The notes below the pieces were generated by a model. The model saw nothing but the letters and a program-made list of their open reading frames with translations, was not told where the DNA came from and searched no databases. A DNA stretch of 64,000 nt from JAPOXR01 sp964291445 (GTDB taxonomy: Bacteria > Pseudomonadota > Alphaproteobacteria > Rhodobacterales > Rhodobacteraceae). The stretch's first letter is position 1. Every line of letters begins with the position of its first letter. A program made the translations under genes and the position numbers. Shown piece after piece: positions 25,017 through 34,068 of the stretch. The DNA is taken from assembly GCA_964291445.2 (NCBI GenBank), contig OZ219863.1, forward strand, positions 372,001-436,000, given 5' to 3'.

Positions 25017-25537
25017 TGCTCAATCCTATTTTACTGCGCAGCAAATATATGCCTTCTAGAAGATAATCGAGGACCTGGCAATATTCACTGCGTAGCGAAC
25101 TCTACGGACGAGCACACCAAGGACCCGTGGCCCGCCGGTCAGCCAAGGGCTGCCGAGGTTGTTCATGCTGATCGCCTTCGAAATCTCGATCCGGAATTCC
25201 GAAGCGGTCCCGCCCCATCGGGAACACCGTACGGTCCCGGGTCTATGCCCGCGGCGACGGGTCGTTCCAAGCTCCGCACCTGCCGACGGCATGGTTTCGC
25301 TACTCCCGGTATTGGTCCGGCGATTGTCCGGTTGAGGATCCGTAGACCTTTGCCGGCCTTGCCGCGACGCAATATCCGGCAACACTTGACCGCCGATCCG
25401 GCCGTAATTGACGGCCCGGTCCGCGCGAAGCGCTGTCTCTTCCGGAGATGATGCCTGGATTCATTCCTTCCCTGTTGGTGTTGACGAGCTGGCCGGAGGC
25501 CAGCCCCTGCCGGCGATGCGGTGGCGACCCGATGGAA
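25017..25537. other. Gap upstream of the AbiE-like module
   Basis: About 520 bp. The first 45 bp are AT-rich and hold the palindrome and probable promoter of the AbiE-like pair. The rest has open frames on both strands, none with a family I recognise. Confidence 0.5.
25030..25045. promoter_or_regulatory. Palindromic operator candidate of the AbiE-like module
   Basis: TTTACTGCGCAGCAAA is a 16-bp palindrome with a single mismatched pair, 14 bp upstream of the first ATG. A TATATT (minus strand, 25049-25044) overlaps its edge and could be the -10. A winged-helix antitoxin bound here would repress its own operon. The sequence is seen; the role is inferred. Confidence 0.5.
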
Positions 25538-25918
25538 TCAGCCTGCCGGCTGTATGAAGCCGACCACGGCGCAGGAAGGGTCCTGGACGATGGCGATCTG
25601 CCCGACACCGGGGACATCGAAGGGTCCGTTCTTGACCGTGCCGCCGGCGGCGGTGACCTTGTCGGCGGTGGCCTGGATGTCGCTCACCTCGATGTAGGTC
25701 ATCCAGTGCGACGGGATCTCGGCCGGAAGGTTCATGGCTGTGCTGTTACCGATACCGGCAATCGGTTTGCCGTCCAGTTGGGCGATCGTGTACTTGCCCC
25801 CCATTCCTTCCATGTCCTGGTAGGTCCAGCCGCACAATTCGGCAAAAAAGGTCTTGGCCGCCTCGTAATCACGCGTCATCAATTCGGACCAGCAAACCGT
25901 CCCATGGCTGTTGCCCAT
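25538..25918 (-). CDS. VOC-family (glyoxalase-like) protein
   Basis: 126 residues of the vicinal-oxygen-chelate fold. It begins MGNSHGTVCWSELMTRDYEAA and has FFAELCGWTYQDM and DPSCAVVGFIQP at the end. The second beta-alpha module contains HWMTYIEVSD and the PFDVPGVGQIAIVQDP block. This resembles the CFP-30/hydroxylase-like group rather than lactoylglutathione lyase. The ATG at 25918 has AAGGAA upstream. It may bind a small ligand or metal; the substrate is unknown. Confidence 0.8.
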   Translation of the reverse strand: MGNSHGTVCWSELMTRDYEAAKTFFAELCGWTYQDMEGMGGKYTIAQLDGKPIAGIGNSTAMNLPAEIPSHWMTYIEVSDIQATADKVTAAGGTVKNGPFDVPGVGQIAIVQDPSCAVVGFIQPAG

Positions 25919-26089
25919 TGCAGATTCCTTTCGTGCTGATGGTGGTACATTCCCTGCAACTCCCGGTCATATGGCATGACTCTTCCCGGTTCCACACCGA
26001 ATTGCTGCCGCCGGGCGATCCCGGTGTTTCGGCGGTTGTCAAAATCGGACGCCCGAACTACCTGTGGTCGGTCAGGTGGAGGCCAGGAC

Positions 26090-26773
26090 TTGCATTGTGT
26101 ATTCGATGCCTACGGAACTTTGTTCGATGTTGCCGCCGCGGCCCGCCAGGCGGCCGCCGAGCCGGGCAACGAATCACTGGCGGAGTCATGGCCAGCCATT
26201 GCCGCGGGCTGGCGGACCAGGCAACTGAACTATACCTGGCTGCGAGCCATAACCGGCGACCATGTCGATTTCTGGCAAGTCACCTGCGATGCCCTCGACT
26301 GGACACTGGAGGCATCCGGATTGTCGGGAAATGCCGGGCTGCGTGAACGGCTGCTCGACATCTACTGGAAACTCCCCGCCTATGATGAGGTTGCGCCGAC
26401 GCTGTCGGCACTCAGGCGAGACGGCCACCGGATCGCCATACTGTCAAATGGCAATCCGGACATGCTGGATGGCGCCGTATCGGCCGCCGGCATCGGCGAG
26501 TTGGTCGAGGCGGTTTTGAGCGTGGAGACGGTTGGCGTGTTCAAGCCGCACCACGCCGTTTACAAGCTCGTCACCAGCCATTTCGGCTGCGAAAACGCCG
26601 ATGTCCTCTTCGTGTCCGCCAATGGCTGGGATGCGGCTGCGGCGTCCGGTTTCGGCTTCAGGACAGTCTGGGTCAACCGGTCAGGCGAACCGGTGGAACG
26701 ATTGCCGTGGAGACCTTGGCGCATGGAAGGCGACCTGTCCCGGATTCCCGAACTTGCGGCATCTGCCCGGTGA
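26090..26773 (+). CDS. Haloacid dehalogenase type II
   Basis: A HAD-superfamily hydrolase of 227 residues resembling L-2-haloacid dehalogenase. Motif I FDAYGTLFDV has the nucleophile Asp at residue 6, SNGNPDM is motif II, the lysine of motif III is in FKPHHAVYKL, and VSANGWDAAAASGFGF is the family-specific last motif. There is no ATG in place: the start is TTG at 26090 with GGAGG seven bases upstream. The frame is open from 25976. It overlaps the next gene by four bases (GTGA), so both are one operon. Actual dehalogenation is not proven; some relatives act on other substrates. Confidence 0.85.
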   Translation: MHCVFDAYGTLFDVAAAARQAAAEPGNESLAESWPAIAAGWRTRQLNYTWLRAITGDHVDFWQVTCDALDWTLEASGLSGNAGLRERLLDIYWKLPAYDEVAPTLSALRRDGHRIAILSNGNPDMLDGAVSAAGIGELVEAVLSVETVGVFKPHHAVYKLVTSHFGCENADVLFVSANGWDAAAASGFGFRTVWVNRSGEPVERLPWRPWRMEGDLSRIPELAASAR

Positions 26774-27606
26774 AGTTCTGGCAATCATCGGATGGTCTGC
26801 GATTGGCCTACCAAGACCAGGGATCTGGCCCAGCGGTGCTTTGCCTTGCCGGGCTGACCTGGAACTCGAGTCATTTCGACGAATTGGTGGCGCATTTGCC
26901 CGGCTATCGCCTCATTCGTCCGGATTACCGTGGACGGGGAGCGTCGGATTGGGATACCGATTTCCGGAACTACCATCCATCGGTGGAGGCCCGGGACGCG
27001 GTCGAGCTGCTTGACCATCTCGGAATCGAATCTGCGGTCGTGATCGGCACCTCGCGCGGTGGCATCGTGGCGATGGTGATGGCGGTCGGACATGGTGAGC
27101 GATTGTCCGGCATCGTCTTCAACGATATCGGGCCAACCATCGAGCAGGATGGTCTGGCACGCATCTTCGACTATCTGGGGCGGCAGCCTTCCGCCCGGAC
27201 CATGGAGGATGCGGCCGATGCGTTGATCGATGCGGTAACCGGGTTTGACCGGCTTCCCCGGGAGCGCTGGCTGACCGAAGCCCGGCGCCGCTACGTCGCC
27301 CGTGATGGAGGCATCAGGCTCAATTACGACCCGAAGCTGCGGGAGGCGGTTCTTGACCGCCCCGAGGGGCCGGCGCCCGATCTGTGGCGGTATTTCCGCG
27401 CCCTGAAGGACATTCCCCTTGCCGTCATTCGCGGGGCAAATTCCGATCTGCTGTCGGCCGGGACCGTGGCCAGGATGCGGGATGTTCAGCCCGGCCTGCA
27501 ATCGCTGGAGGTCGCGGGCCGCGGCCATTGCCCGTTTCTCGACGAGCCAGAATGCGTCGATTTCATCGGCAGGTTCATTGGCGGCATCGCCCGGCCATCG
27601 CGCTGA
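26770..27606 (+). CDS. Alpha/beta-fold hydrolase
   Basis: A 278-residue serine hydrolase. The nucleophile elbow is GTSRGG (Ser95), the oxyanion-side LAGLTWNSSHF lies near residue 27, PDYRGRGASDW near 51 and the catalytic His in GRGHCPFLDEP near 255. It starts with GTG at 26770 overlapping the stop of the dehalogenase-like gene. The family covers esterases, lactonases and epoxide or haloalkane hydrolases. Coupling to a HAD dehalogenase suggests breakdown of a shared small substrate, which is inference. Confidence 0.85.
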   Translation: MKFWQSSDGLRLAYQDQGSGPAVLCLAGLTWNSSHFDELVAHLPGYRLIRPDYRGRGASDWDTDFRNYHPSVEARDAVELLDHLGIESAVVIGTSRGGIVAMVMAVGHGERLSGIVFNDIGPTIEQDGLARIFDYLGRQPSARTMEDAADALIDAVTGFDRLPRERWLTEARRRYVARDGGIRLNYDPKLREAVLDRPEGPAPDLWRYFRALKDIPLAVIRGANSDLLSAGTVARMRDVQPGLQSLEVAGRGHCPFLDEPECVDFIGRFIGGIARPSR

Positions 27607-27615
27607 CCCCGGCGG

Positions 27616-30105
27616 TCACCCGTCTTGCCGCAGGCCTTCGTTCCGGGGATCAAACGGGCTCTCTTCGGTCACCTCGGCATCCCAGAGCCGGTCCAGCATC
27701 CTGATCTGCAGGCGGGTCCCGGGCTCGGTCAGATCGGGCCGGATGTAACCAAGTCCGATCGCCTTGCCAAAATGAACCGAGTAGCCACCGGAAGTCAGCC
27801 TTCCGACCCGATCATCGCCGCAATAGATGGCTTCCCGTCCCCATGGGCAGGCATCGTCGGGACCGTCAATCAGCAATGTGGCACAGCTTGACCTTATGCC
27901 GGTATCGAGCATGGCCTGCTTGCCACGAAATTCCTTGGACAGGTCGACGAACCGGTCCAGGCCACCTTCAAGCGGCGTGGCATCCCGTCCGAGTTCGGTT
28001 CCGAAGGCGCGGTAGCTCTTTTCCATGCGCAGCCAGTTCTGCGCCCGGGCACCGAACATGCTGAGCGGATACTCCCTGCCGGCGCCTGTGATCAGGTCGA
28101 ACAGGTAATTCTGCATCTCGATCGGGTGGTGGAGCTCCCAGCCAAGCGAGCCGGTATATGACACCCTCAATGCGCGCACCGGACACATGCCGAGCTCGAT
28201 ATTCCGCATCGACAGCCATGGAAAACGGCGGTTCGACAGAGCCGTATCCGGGTCGGCATCGCAGATGATGCCCTTCAGGAGATCGCGCGATTGTGGACCG
28301 GCAACGACCAGCACGCCCCACTGGCTCGTCACCTCCTGCACTTCGATCCAGCCGAATTCGTCGATCCTGTCCTCGGCCGCCTTGCACAGGAAATCGCCAT
28401 CATAGGCCGACCAGGCCCCGGCCGACACCAAGTAGTATTCGGACTCGCCCAGGCGGGCGATGGTGAATTCCGTCCTCGTGGTCCCCGCCGATGTCAGCGC
28501 GTAGGTCAGGTTGACCCGTCCGACCGCCGGCAGCCGGTTGCAGGTCAGCCAATCGAGAAAGGCGGTGGCGCCGGGGCCGACAACCCGGTGCTTGGCAAAG
28601 GCGGTGGCGTCGAACATGCCCACGGAATTGCGAACTGCCTGTGCCTCGGCGGCGGCAAACTCCCACCAATCGCCCTTCCGGAAGGAACGGGAGCCATGAT
28701 CGTCGAAACCGGCAGGTGCAAAATAGTTCGGCCGCTCCCAGCCATTGACCAGGCCGAACTGGGCGCCGAGCGCCTTCATCCGGTCGTAGCAAGGCGCGGT
28801 CCGCAGGGGCCGGCAGGCTTCCCGCTCTTCATCCGGATGGTGCAGAACATAGACGTGCTCGTAGCATTCCTCGTTCTTCCTGGCCGCATATTCGGTGGTC
28901 ATCCAGCTGCCGTAGCGCCGGGGATCCAGGGAGGCCATGTCGATTTCCGCCTCGCCCTCGGTCATGATCTGGGCAAGATAGTATCCGGCACCGCCAGCAG
29001 CAGTAATTCCAAACGAGAATCCTTCCGCCAGCCACAGGTTTCGCAGGCCCGGGGCCGGACCAATCAGCGGATTGCCGTCCGGCGTGTAGCAGATCGGACC
29101 GTTGAAGTCGTCCTTGAGACCAACCACCTCGGTCGAGGGTATCCGGTGGATCATCGACAGGTATTCCTCTTCGATCCGGTCGAGATCCAGCTGGAACAAA
29201 TCGGCCCGGAATGACTCCGGAACGCCGTAACGGAAACGGGCCGGCGCCCCGCTCTCGTACGGTCCGAGAATCCAGCCGCCCCGCTCCTCGCGGACATACC
29301 ATTTCGCATCCGCATCCCGTAGCACCGGGTGCTCCGGGTTGCTGCCACGCCACGCCACCAGCTCACGATCCGGTTCGGTGACGATATATTGATGCTCGAC
29401 CGGGATTGCCGGGATCCGGATCCCGAGCATGTGCGCCATGCGCTGGGCATGGTTGCCGGTTGCGGTGATCACGTGCTCGGCATGCAATTCGAACTCCTCG
29501 CCGCTGCGGACGAGATTGCCTCCCTGCTCGGCCATGATCGATCCCCTGACCAGCCATTCGGCACCGGTCCAGTCCAGCGAGTCGACCTGTCGTCGGCGCA
29601 GGATTTCCACCCCTCGCTGGCGGGCGCCCTTGGCCATGGCCTGGGTCACGTCGGCCGGATTGATGTAGCCATCATCCGGATGGTAGATGGCGCCAACGAG
29701 GTCATCGGTCCTGACCAGGGGATACCGCTCCCGGATCTGGGCTGGCGAGAGCCATTCATGGGCAATGCCGACCGTCTCGGCCGTGGTTGCATAGAGCATG
29801 TATTCATCCATGCGCTCCTGCGTCTGGGCCATGCGGAGATTCCCGACCACGCTGAAGCCGGGATTGAGACCGGTTTCCGCCTCCAGCTCCTTGTAGAATC
29901 GAACCGAGTAGTCATGGATGTGGCTGGTGGCATAGCTCATGTTGAAGAGCGGCAGCAGGCCGGCCGCATGCCAGGTGGAACCCGAGGTGAGTTCATCACG
30001 CTCCAGCAGCAACACATCCTGCCAACCGGCCCTGGCCAGGTGATAGGCAATGCCGGCTCCGACCGCACCGCCGCCTATCACTACCGCACGAACATGCTTC
30101 TTCAT
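27616..30105 (-). CDS. FAD-dependent dimethylglycine/sarcosine dehydrogenase-type protein
   Basis: An 829-residue fusion. The N-terminal FAD domain (AVVIGGGAVGAGIAYHLARA) is followed by TSGSTWHAAG, whose His is the covalent FAD attachment site in dimethylglycine and sarcosine dehydrogenases. The C-terminal half is a GcvT-like aminomethyltransferase fold that binds tetrahydrofolate. These enzymes demethylate N-methylglycines and pass the one-carbon unit to folate. The ATG at 30105 (MKKHVRAVVIGGG) is preferred over 30120. It is divergent from the M3 peptidase gene, and converges on the hydrolase. Dimethylglycine, sarcosine or a related methylamine could be the substrate. Confidence 0.9.
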   Translation of the reverse strand: MKKHVRAVVIGGGAVGAGIAYHLARAGWQDVLLLERDELTSGSTWHAAGLLPLFNMSYATSHIHDYSVRFYKELEAETGLNPGFSVVGNLRMAQTQERMDEYMLYATTAETVGIAHEWLSPAQIRERYPLVRTDDLVGAIYHPDDGYINPADVTQAMAKGARQRGVEILRRRQVDSLDWTGAEWLVRGSIMAEQGGNLVRSGEEFELHAEHVITATGNHAQRMAHMLGIRIPAIPVEHQYIVTEPDRELVAWRGSNPEHPVLRDADAKWYVREERGGWILGPYESGAPARFRYGVPESFRADLFQLDLDRIEEEYLSMIHRIPSTEVVGLKDDFNGPICYTPDGNPLIGPAPGLRNLWLAEGFSFGITAAGGAGYYLAQIMTEGEAEIDMASLDPRRYGSWMTTEYAARKNEECYEHVYVLHHPDEEREACRPLRTAPCYDRMKALGAQFGLVNGWERPNYFAPAGFDDHGSRSFRKGDWWEFAAAEAQAVRNSVGMFDATAFAKHRVVGPGATAFLDWLTCNRLPAVGRVNLTYALTSAGTTRTEFTIARLGESEYYLVSAGAWSAYDGDFLCKAAEDRIDEFGWIEVQEVTSQWGVLVVAGPQSRDLLKGIICDADPDTALSNRRFPWLSMRNIELGMCPVRALRVSYTGSLGWELHHPIEMQNYLFDLITGAGREYPLSMFGARAQNWLRMEKSYRAFGTELGRDATPLEGGLDRFVDLSKEFRGKQAMLDTGIRSSCATLLIDGPDDACPWGREAIYCGDDRVGRLTSGGYSVHFGKAIGLGYIRPDLTEPGTRLQIRMLDRLWDAEVTEESPFDPRNEGLRQDG

Positions 30106-30170
30106 CCTTGCCGTCTCCACGATTTCCGGACCCGGGACCGGTCGGGTTTCCGATAATCACTCTTGAGGAA

Positions 30171-30189
30171 AAATATAAGTCCCATATTT
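30171..30189. promoter_or_regulatory. Inverted repeat in a divergent promoter region
   Basis: AAATAT-AAGTCCC-ATATTT, with perfect 6-bp arms and a 7-base spacer, lies in an AT-rich patch between the divergent dehydrogenase and M3 peptidase genes. It could be a regulator site for either gene. No regulator gene is next to it. Confidence 0.35.
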
Positions 30190-30260
30190 GTTCTCGAACG
30201 GTCGCTGGACGGACACGCCGACCCAGCCGCCGGCAGGCAATTCCGGGAAGGAGACAGGTG

Positions 30261-32315
30261 ATGGCAATCGAGGATCTGATCTCGGCATGGGAGACACCGG
30301 GAGGGCTGCCGCCCTTCGATGAGGTGTCGGATGATGATTTTCTGCCGGCATTCCGGGAGGCGATCGAGGCGGCCCGCCAGCGGATATCAAAGATCGCCAG
30401 CGGGCGGGATCCGGCCACATTCGACAACGTCATCGCTGCCCTCGAAGTAGCCGACACCGAGTTGCAGCGCGTGGAGGCCGTGTTCTTCGTGCTGGCCGGG
30501 GCCGACAGCAATGACGACCGACAGGCGATCGAGCGTGAAATCGTGCCCGAACTGGTGCGTTTCGAAACCGAAATCGCCATGAACCGGGGCCTCTTCGAGA
30601 AGATCAGCACCGTCTGGGAACAACGGGAGGCGCTCGGCCTTGACGATGAACAGCTGATGACGCTGAAGCGCTGCCGGCGTGACTTCGTGAATTCGGGAGC
30701 TATACTCGGGGAACCTCTCCAGCAACGGTTTGCCGGCATCAGGGAAGAGCTGGCCCGGCTGCATGTGCAATTCGGGCAGAACCTCCTCGCCGACGAGTCG
30801 GAATGGTGCATGGAACTCGGCGAGTCCGATTTGCGCGGGTTGCCGGAATTCCTGCTGCAGGCGGCCCACCAGGCCGCTGCCGACCGGCAACGGGTCGGCC
30901 ATGTCATTACCCTTGACCGCTCGCTGATCGAGCCTTTCCTCAAATTTGCCGAAGACCGGAAGCTGCGCAGGGCCGCATACCAGGCATGGGCGGGCCGCGG
31001 CGCCGGTGGCGGTTTGACTGACAACCGGCAGATCGCATCGCAAATCATTACCCTCAGGCACGAGATGGCAACGCTGCTCGGCTATCGAAGCTATGCCGAT
31101 TTCAAGCTCGAGGACGAGATGGCAAAGACGCCCGATGCGGCCCGAACCTTGCTCGACGAGGTCTGGGTTGCTGCACGGGCCGCCGCCATGGCGGATGCGG
31201 CACGCCACCAGCAGGCGCTGGCTGTCGATGGCCAGACCGATCAGCTGCAGCCATGGGATTGGCGCTACTATGCCGAGCGGTTGCGGGAGACCGAGCATCG
31301 GCTCGATGAGGCCGAAATCAAGCAGTATTTCCGGCTGCGCCCGTTGACCGAGGCCGCCTTCCATGTTGCGGGACTCCTGTTCGACCTCAGCTTTCACGAA
31401 CTGGATGCAGATTCCTACCATCCGGATTGCCGGGTCTGGGAGGTCAGGCGTGGCGGCTCACCCTGCGCAACCTTCATCGCCGATCACTTCGCCCGACCAT
31501 CCAAGCAGTCGGGGGCGTGGTGCACGAGCCTGCGTGACCAGCACCGCCTCGCCGAAGGCAGTCGGCCGATCGTGGTCAATGTTTGCAATTTCATGAAACC
31601 GCCCGCCGGCGAGCCGTGCCTGCTGTCGCATGATGATGCCAGGACCCTGTTTCACGAATTCGGCCATGCCCTGCACGCCATGCTCTCCGATGTCACCTAC
31701 CCGTCGGTATCCGGCACCTCGGTGGCACGGGACTTTGTCGAATTGCCGAGCCAGCTCTTCGAAAACTGGCTCGAAGTCGACGAGGTGCTTGACCGGTTTG
31801 CCACCCACGCCGAGACCGGCAACCGGATACCGGCGGAGCTTCGCCGCAAGCTGGCCTCCGCGCGCAATTTCGACCAGGGATTTGCCACGGTCGAATACCT
31901 GGCGAGCGCCTTTGTCGACCTCGATTTTCATTCCGGCGAGCCACCTTCCGACCTGGTTGAAAGGCAGCGGGAGGTTCTTGGCGAACTGGGCATGCCGGCA
32001 GCGATCGGCATGCGCCATGCCACGCCGCATTTTGCCCATGTGTTTTCCGGAAATGGTTATGCAGCCGGCTATTACAGCTACCTCTGGGCCGATGTGCTGG
32101 CCGCCGATGCCTTCGAGGCGTTCCAGGATGCGGGCGGGCCGTTCTGCAGGCAAACCGCCGACCGCCTGGCGCGATGCATCCTGTCGGCGGGCGGCGGGCG
32201 GGAGCCGGAGGATCTGTACATTTCCTTTCGGGGTAAACTGCCCACTGTCGGGGCACTGCTCAGGAAACGCGGCTTCGCCAACCACCGGCAGGACCCGAAC
32301 GATGCCGCGGTGTGA
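30261..32315 (+). CDS. M3-family oligopeptidase (OpdA/Dcp type)
   Basis: A 684-residue cytosolic zinc metallopeptidase that trims short peptides. The zinc site HEFGHALH lies at about residue 465, followed by the Glu ligand region and the PSVSGTSVARDFVELPSQ block that is typical of M3A enzymes (FVELPSQ). YAAGYYSYLWADVLAADAF near the end is the substrate-binding Tyr region. The ATG at 30261 has AAGGAG upstream; the open frame to 30108 lies in the promoter region. It stands alone. Confidence 0.94.
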   Translation: MAIEDLISAWETPGGLPPFDEVSDDDFLPAFREAIEAARQRISKIASGRDPATFDNVIAALEVADTELQRVEAVFFVLAGADSNDDRQAIEREIVPELVRFETEIAMNRGLFEKISTVWEQREALGLDDEQLMTLKRCRRDFVNSGAILGEPLQQRFAGIREELARLHVQFGQNLLADESEWCMELGESDLRGLPEFLLQAAHQAAADRQRVGHVITLDRSLIEPFLKFAEDRKLRRAAYQAWAGRGAGGGLTDNRQIASQIITLRHEMATLLGYRSYADFKLEDEMAKTPDAARTLLDEVWVAARAAAMADAARHQQALAVDGQTDQLQPWDWRYYAERLRETEHRLDEAEIKQYFRLRPLTEAAFHVAGLLFDLSFHELDADSYHPDCRVWEVRRGGSPCATFIADHFARPSKQSGAWCTSLRDQHRLAEGSRPIVVNVCNFMKPPAGEPCLLSHDDARTLFHEFGHALHAMLSDVTYPSVSGTSVARDFVELPSQLFENWLEVDEVLDRFATHAETGNRIPAELRRKLASARNFDQGFATVEYLASAFVDLDFHSGEPPSDLVERQREVLGELGMPAAIGMRHATPHFAHVFSGNGYAAGYYSYLWADVLAADAFEAFQDAGGPFCRQTADRLARCILSAGGGREPEDLYISFRGKLPTVGALLRKRGFANHRQDPNDAAV

Positions 32316-32322
32316 CCCGGCA

Positions 32323-32397
32323 ATGGCGGTGCCGGCTCGGCGGTGACTTTCGTCAACTGCGCCGGACACGGCGCGGCCCGACGATGGCGGGGCCGGC
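32323..32397. repeat. Near-identical 14-bp direct repeat between convergent genes
   Basis: ATGGCGGTGCCGGC at 32323-32336 and ATGGCGGGGCCGGC at 32384-32397 differ at one base, with a 61-bp period. They lie in the 97-bp gap between the M3 peptidase and SH3 genes. Confidence 0.5.
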
Positions 32398-32412
32398 ATT
32401 CACGCCCGATCG

Positions 32413-32961
32413 TCATTCCCCGTCGCCATCGACTCCCCACAGGCAGTCGGCATCAACCCATCCGCTATGGTCGCCGACCGTAACCCGGCACCACCCCTCG
32501 TGACATTTTCCCAGCCGGCCGATCACCCCTGCCATCAGGTTGGCCCTGATCCAGGTGTCGTCATCCCGCAACAGCCGAAGCCGGGTCATGTCCTTCATGA
32601 CCTCGACCGTGCGAATTCCCGACAGCAGGGCGCTGTGCATCCACCCCCCTTCGCCATCGGAGGCCCGGATTCGCCGCCAGTGACCTGATTCATCGACGAT
32701 CTGGAGCGGCGTGCCCGGATAGGTGAATGTCCAGTCGACCGGAAACTGCCGGCCGGGGCCGCGCCTGACATTGGCCTTGCTGGCCTTGAGCGAGACAAAT
32801 CTCGGAATTGGGTAGCCGGTCACCGATCCGACCCGGCCTTCGCCAGCCACCTCAGCACCAGCATCGGTCGCCGGCGACTCCTGGGCGCTGCCAGCAGACG
32901 CCAGCATCATCACCGCCGCAAATGACAACGCGGCCAGGCCTGCTCCACCAATAATTCCCAT
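32413..32961 (-). CDS. Secreted SH3-domain protein
   Basis: 182 residues. A signal peptide (LAALSFAAVMMLASAGSAQE, cleavage near 26) leads to a short linker and then bacterial SH3-type modules with KASKANVRRGPG, the usual start of such domains, and WCRVTVGDHSGWV near the end. Such proteins sit in the periplasm and may bind peptidoglycan. Its start is divergent from the 2-hydroxyacid dehydrogenase gene, an arrangement also known in Rhodobacterales. Confidence 0.85.
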   Translation of the reverse strand: MGIIGGAGLAALSFAAVMMLASAGSAQESPATDAGAEVAGEGRVGSVTGYPIPRFVSLKASKANVRRGPGRQFPVDWTFTYPGTPLQIVDESGHWRRIRASDGEGGWMHSALLSGIRTVEVMKDMTRLRLLRDDDTWIRANLMAGVIGRLGKCHEGWCRVTVGDHSGWVDADCLWGVDGDGE

Positions 32962-32979
32962 CCGATCCGACTCGCTGAT

Positions 32980-33009
32980 TTGCCGATCACGGCAACATGA
33001 TTTTTCTTT
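32980..33009 (+). terminator. Hairpin plus T-rich tract in a divergent gap
   Basis: TTGCCG-ATCA-CGGCAA (32980-32995) is followed on the plus strand by CATGATTTTTCTTT. It looks like an intrinsic terminator but there is no upstream plus-strand gene here. It could be an attenuator in the dehydrogenase leader or a structure in the SH3-gene leader. Confidence 0.35.
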
Positions 33010-33063
33010 AATGCTACCTGACTTTGCGTTAGCAACTCAAGCTGTCGGTCAGCGGATTGCACC

Positions 33064-34050
33064 ATGAGTCCAGCCAAGCTTACTGTAGTCGTAACCAGGA
33101 AATTGCCCGACATCGTCGAGTCCCGGATGAAGGAGCTTTTTGACGTGCTCCTTCGGGAGGATGACGAACCCATGACCAGGGCCGAACTGGTTGCCGCCAT
33201 TGCCCGGGCCGATGTCCTGGTGCCGACAATCACCGACAGCGTTGACCAGGCATTGCTGGCACGGGCGGGCGACCGGCTCAAGCTGATCGCCAATTACGGC
33301 GCCGGCATTGATCACATCGATGTCCAGACCGCCCGCATGCGGGGAATACTGGTCTCGAACACTTCGGGGGTGGTGACCGAAGATACCGCCGACATGACCC
33401 TCGGGCTGATCCTCGCTGTCGCCAGGCGCATCCGCGAGGGGTTTGACATCATGCGCTCGGGGCATTGGGCAGGCTGGGCGCCAAAGGCGCTGATGGGCAC
33501 CAGGGTCGGTGGCAAGTCCCTGGGCATCCTCGGCATGGGCAGGATCGGAACCGCGGTTGCCAGGCGTGCCCGCGCCTTCGGCATGCAGATTCACTATCAC
33601 AACCGGCGCCAGCTCCATGCCGATATCGAAAACGAGCTTGATGCCACCTACTGGGAGAGCCTCGACCAGATGGTCAACCGGGTCGACATCCTGTCGATCA
33701 ACTGTCCGCACACGCCATCAACCTTTCATCTGGTCAATGAACGGCGTCTGAAGCTGATGAAACCGGAGGCGATCATCGTCAACACCTCGCGTGGCGAGGT
33801 TCTCGACCAGAATGCGTTGACCCGGAGACTGCGCAACGGCGGCCTTGCCGGCGCCGGCCTCGATGTCTTCGAGCGCGGGCTCAACATCAATCCGCGGCTG
33901 CTCGAATTGCCCAATGTCGTCCTGCTGCCACATATGGGCTCCTCGACCATCGAAGGCCGGATCGAAATGGGCGAAAAGGTCCTCATCAACATCAAGACCT
34001 TCGCCGATGGTCATCGGCCGCCCGATCTCGTCGTTCCCGGCTCCTTCTGA
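33064..34050 (+). CDS. D-2-hydroxyacid dehydrogenase (glyoxylate/hydroxypyruvate reductase type)
   Basis: A 328-residue NAD(P)-dependent dehydrogenase. The Rossmann motif is LGMGRIGTAVARRA (about 155-168). The catalytic Arg is near VDILSINCP, the Glu lies in the segment around LDVFERG, and the His is in VLLPHMGSST. NTSRGEVLDQ is the family signature, and VSNTSGVVTEDTADM precedes the cofactor domain. The family reduces glyoxylate, hydroxypyruvate or similar 2-oxoacids. It starts with ATG at 33064 without a strong Shine-Dalgarno. Confidence 0.92.
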   Translation: MSPAKLTVVVTRKLPDIVESRMKELFDVLLREDDEPMTRAELVAAIARADVLVPTITDSVDQALLARAGDRLKLIANYGAGIDHIDVQTARMRGILVSNTSGVVTEDTADMTLGLILAVARRIREGFDIMRSGHWAGWAPKALMGTRVGGKSLGILGMGRIGTAVARRARAFGMQIHYHNRRQLHADIENELDATYWESLDQMVNRVDILSINCPHTPSTFHLVNERRLKLMKPEAIIVNTSRGEVLDQNALTRRLRNGGLAGAGLDVFERGLNINPRLLELPNVVLLPHMGSSTIEGRIEMGEKVLINIKTFADGHRPPDLVVPGSF

Positions 34051-34068
34051 AGTCCGGCCAGCCCCGGT

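Noticed and set aside
22644..25537. Complete genomic island or prophage
   Set aside because: Only the two AbiE-like genes are present; no integrase, tRNA target, phage gene or flanking repeat was found.
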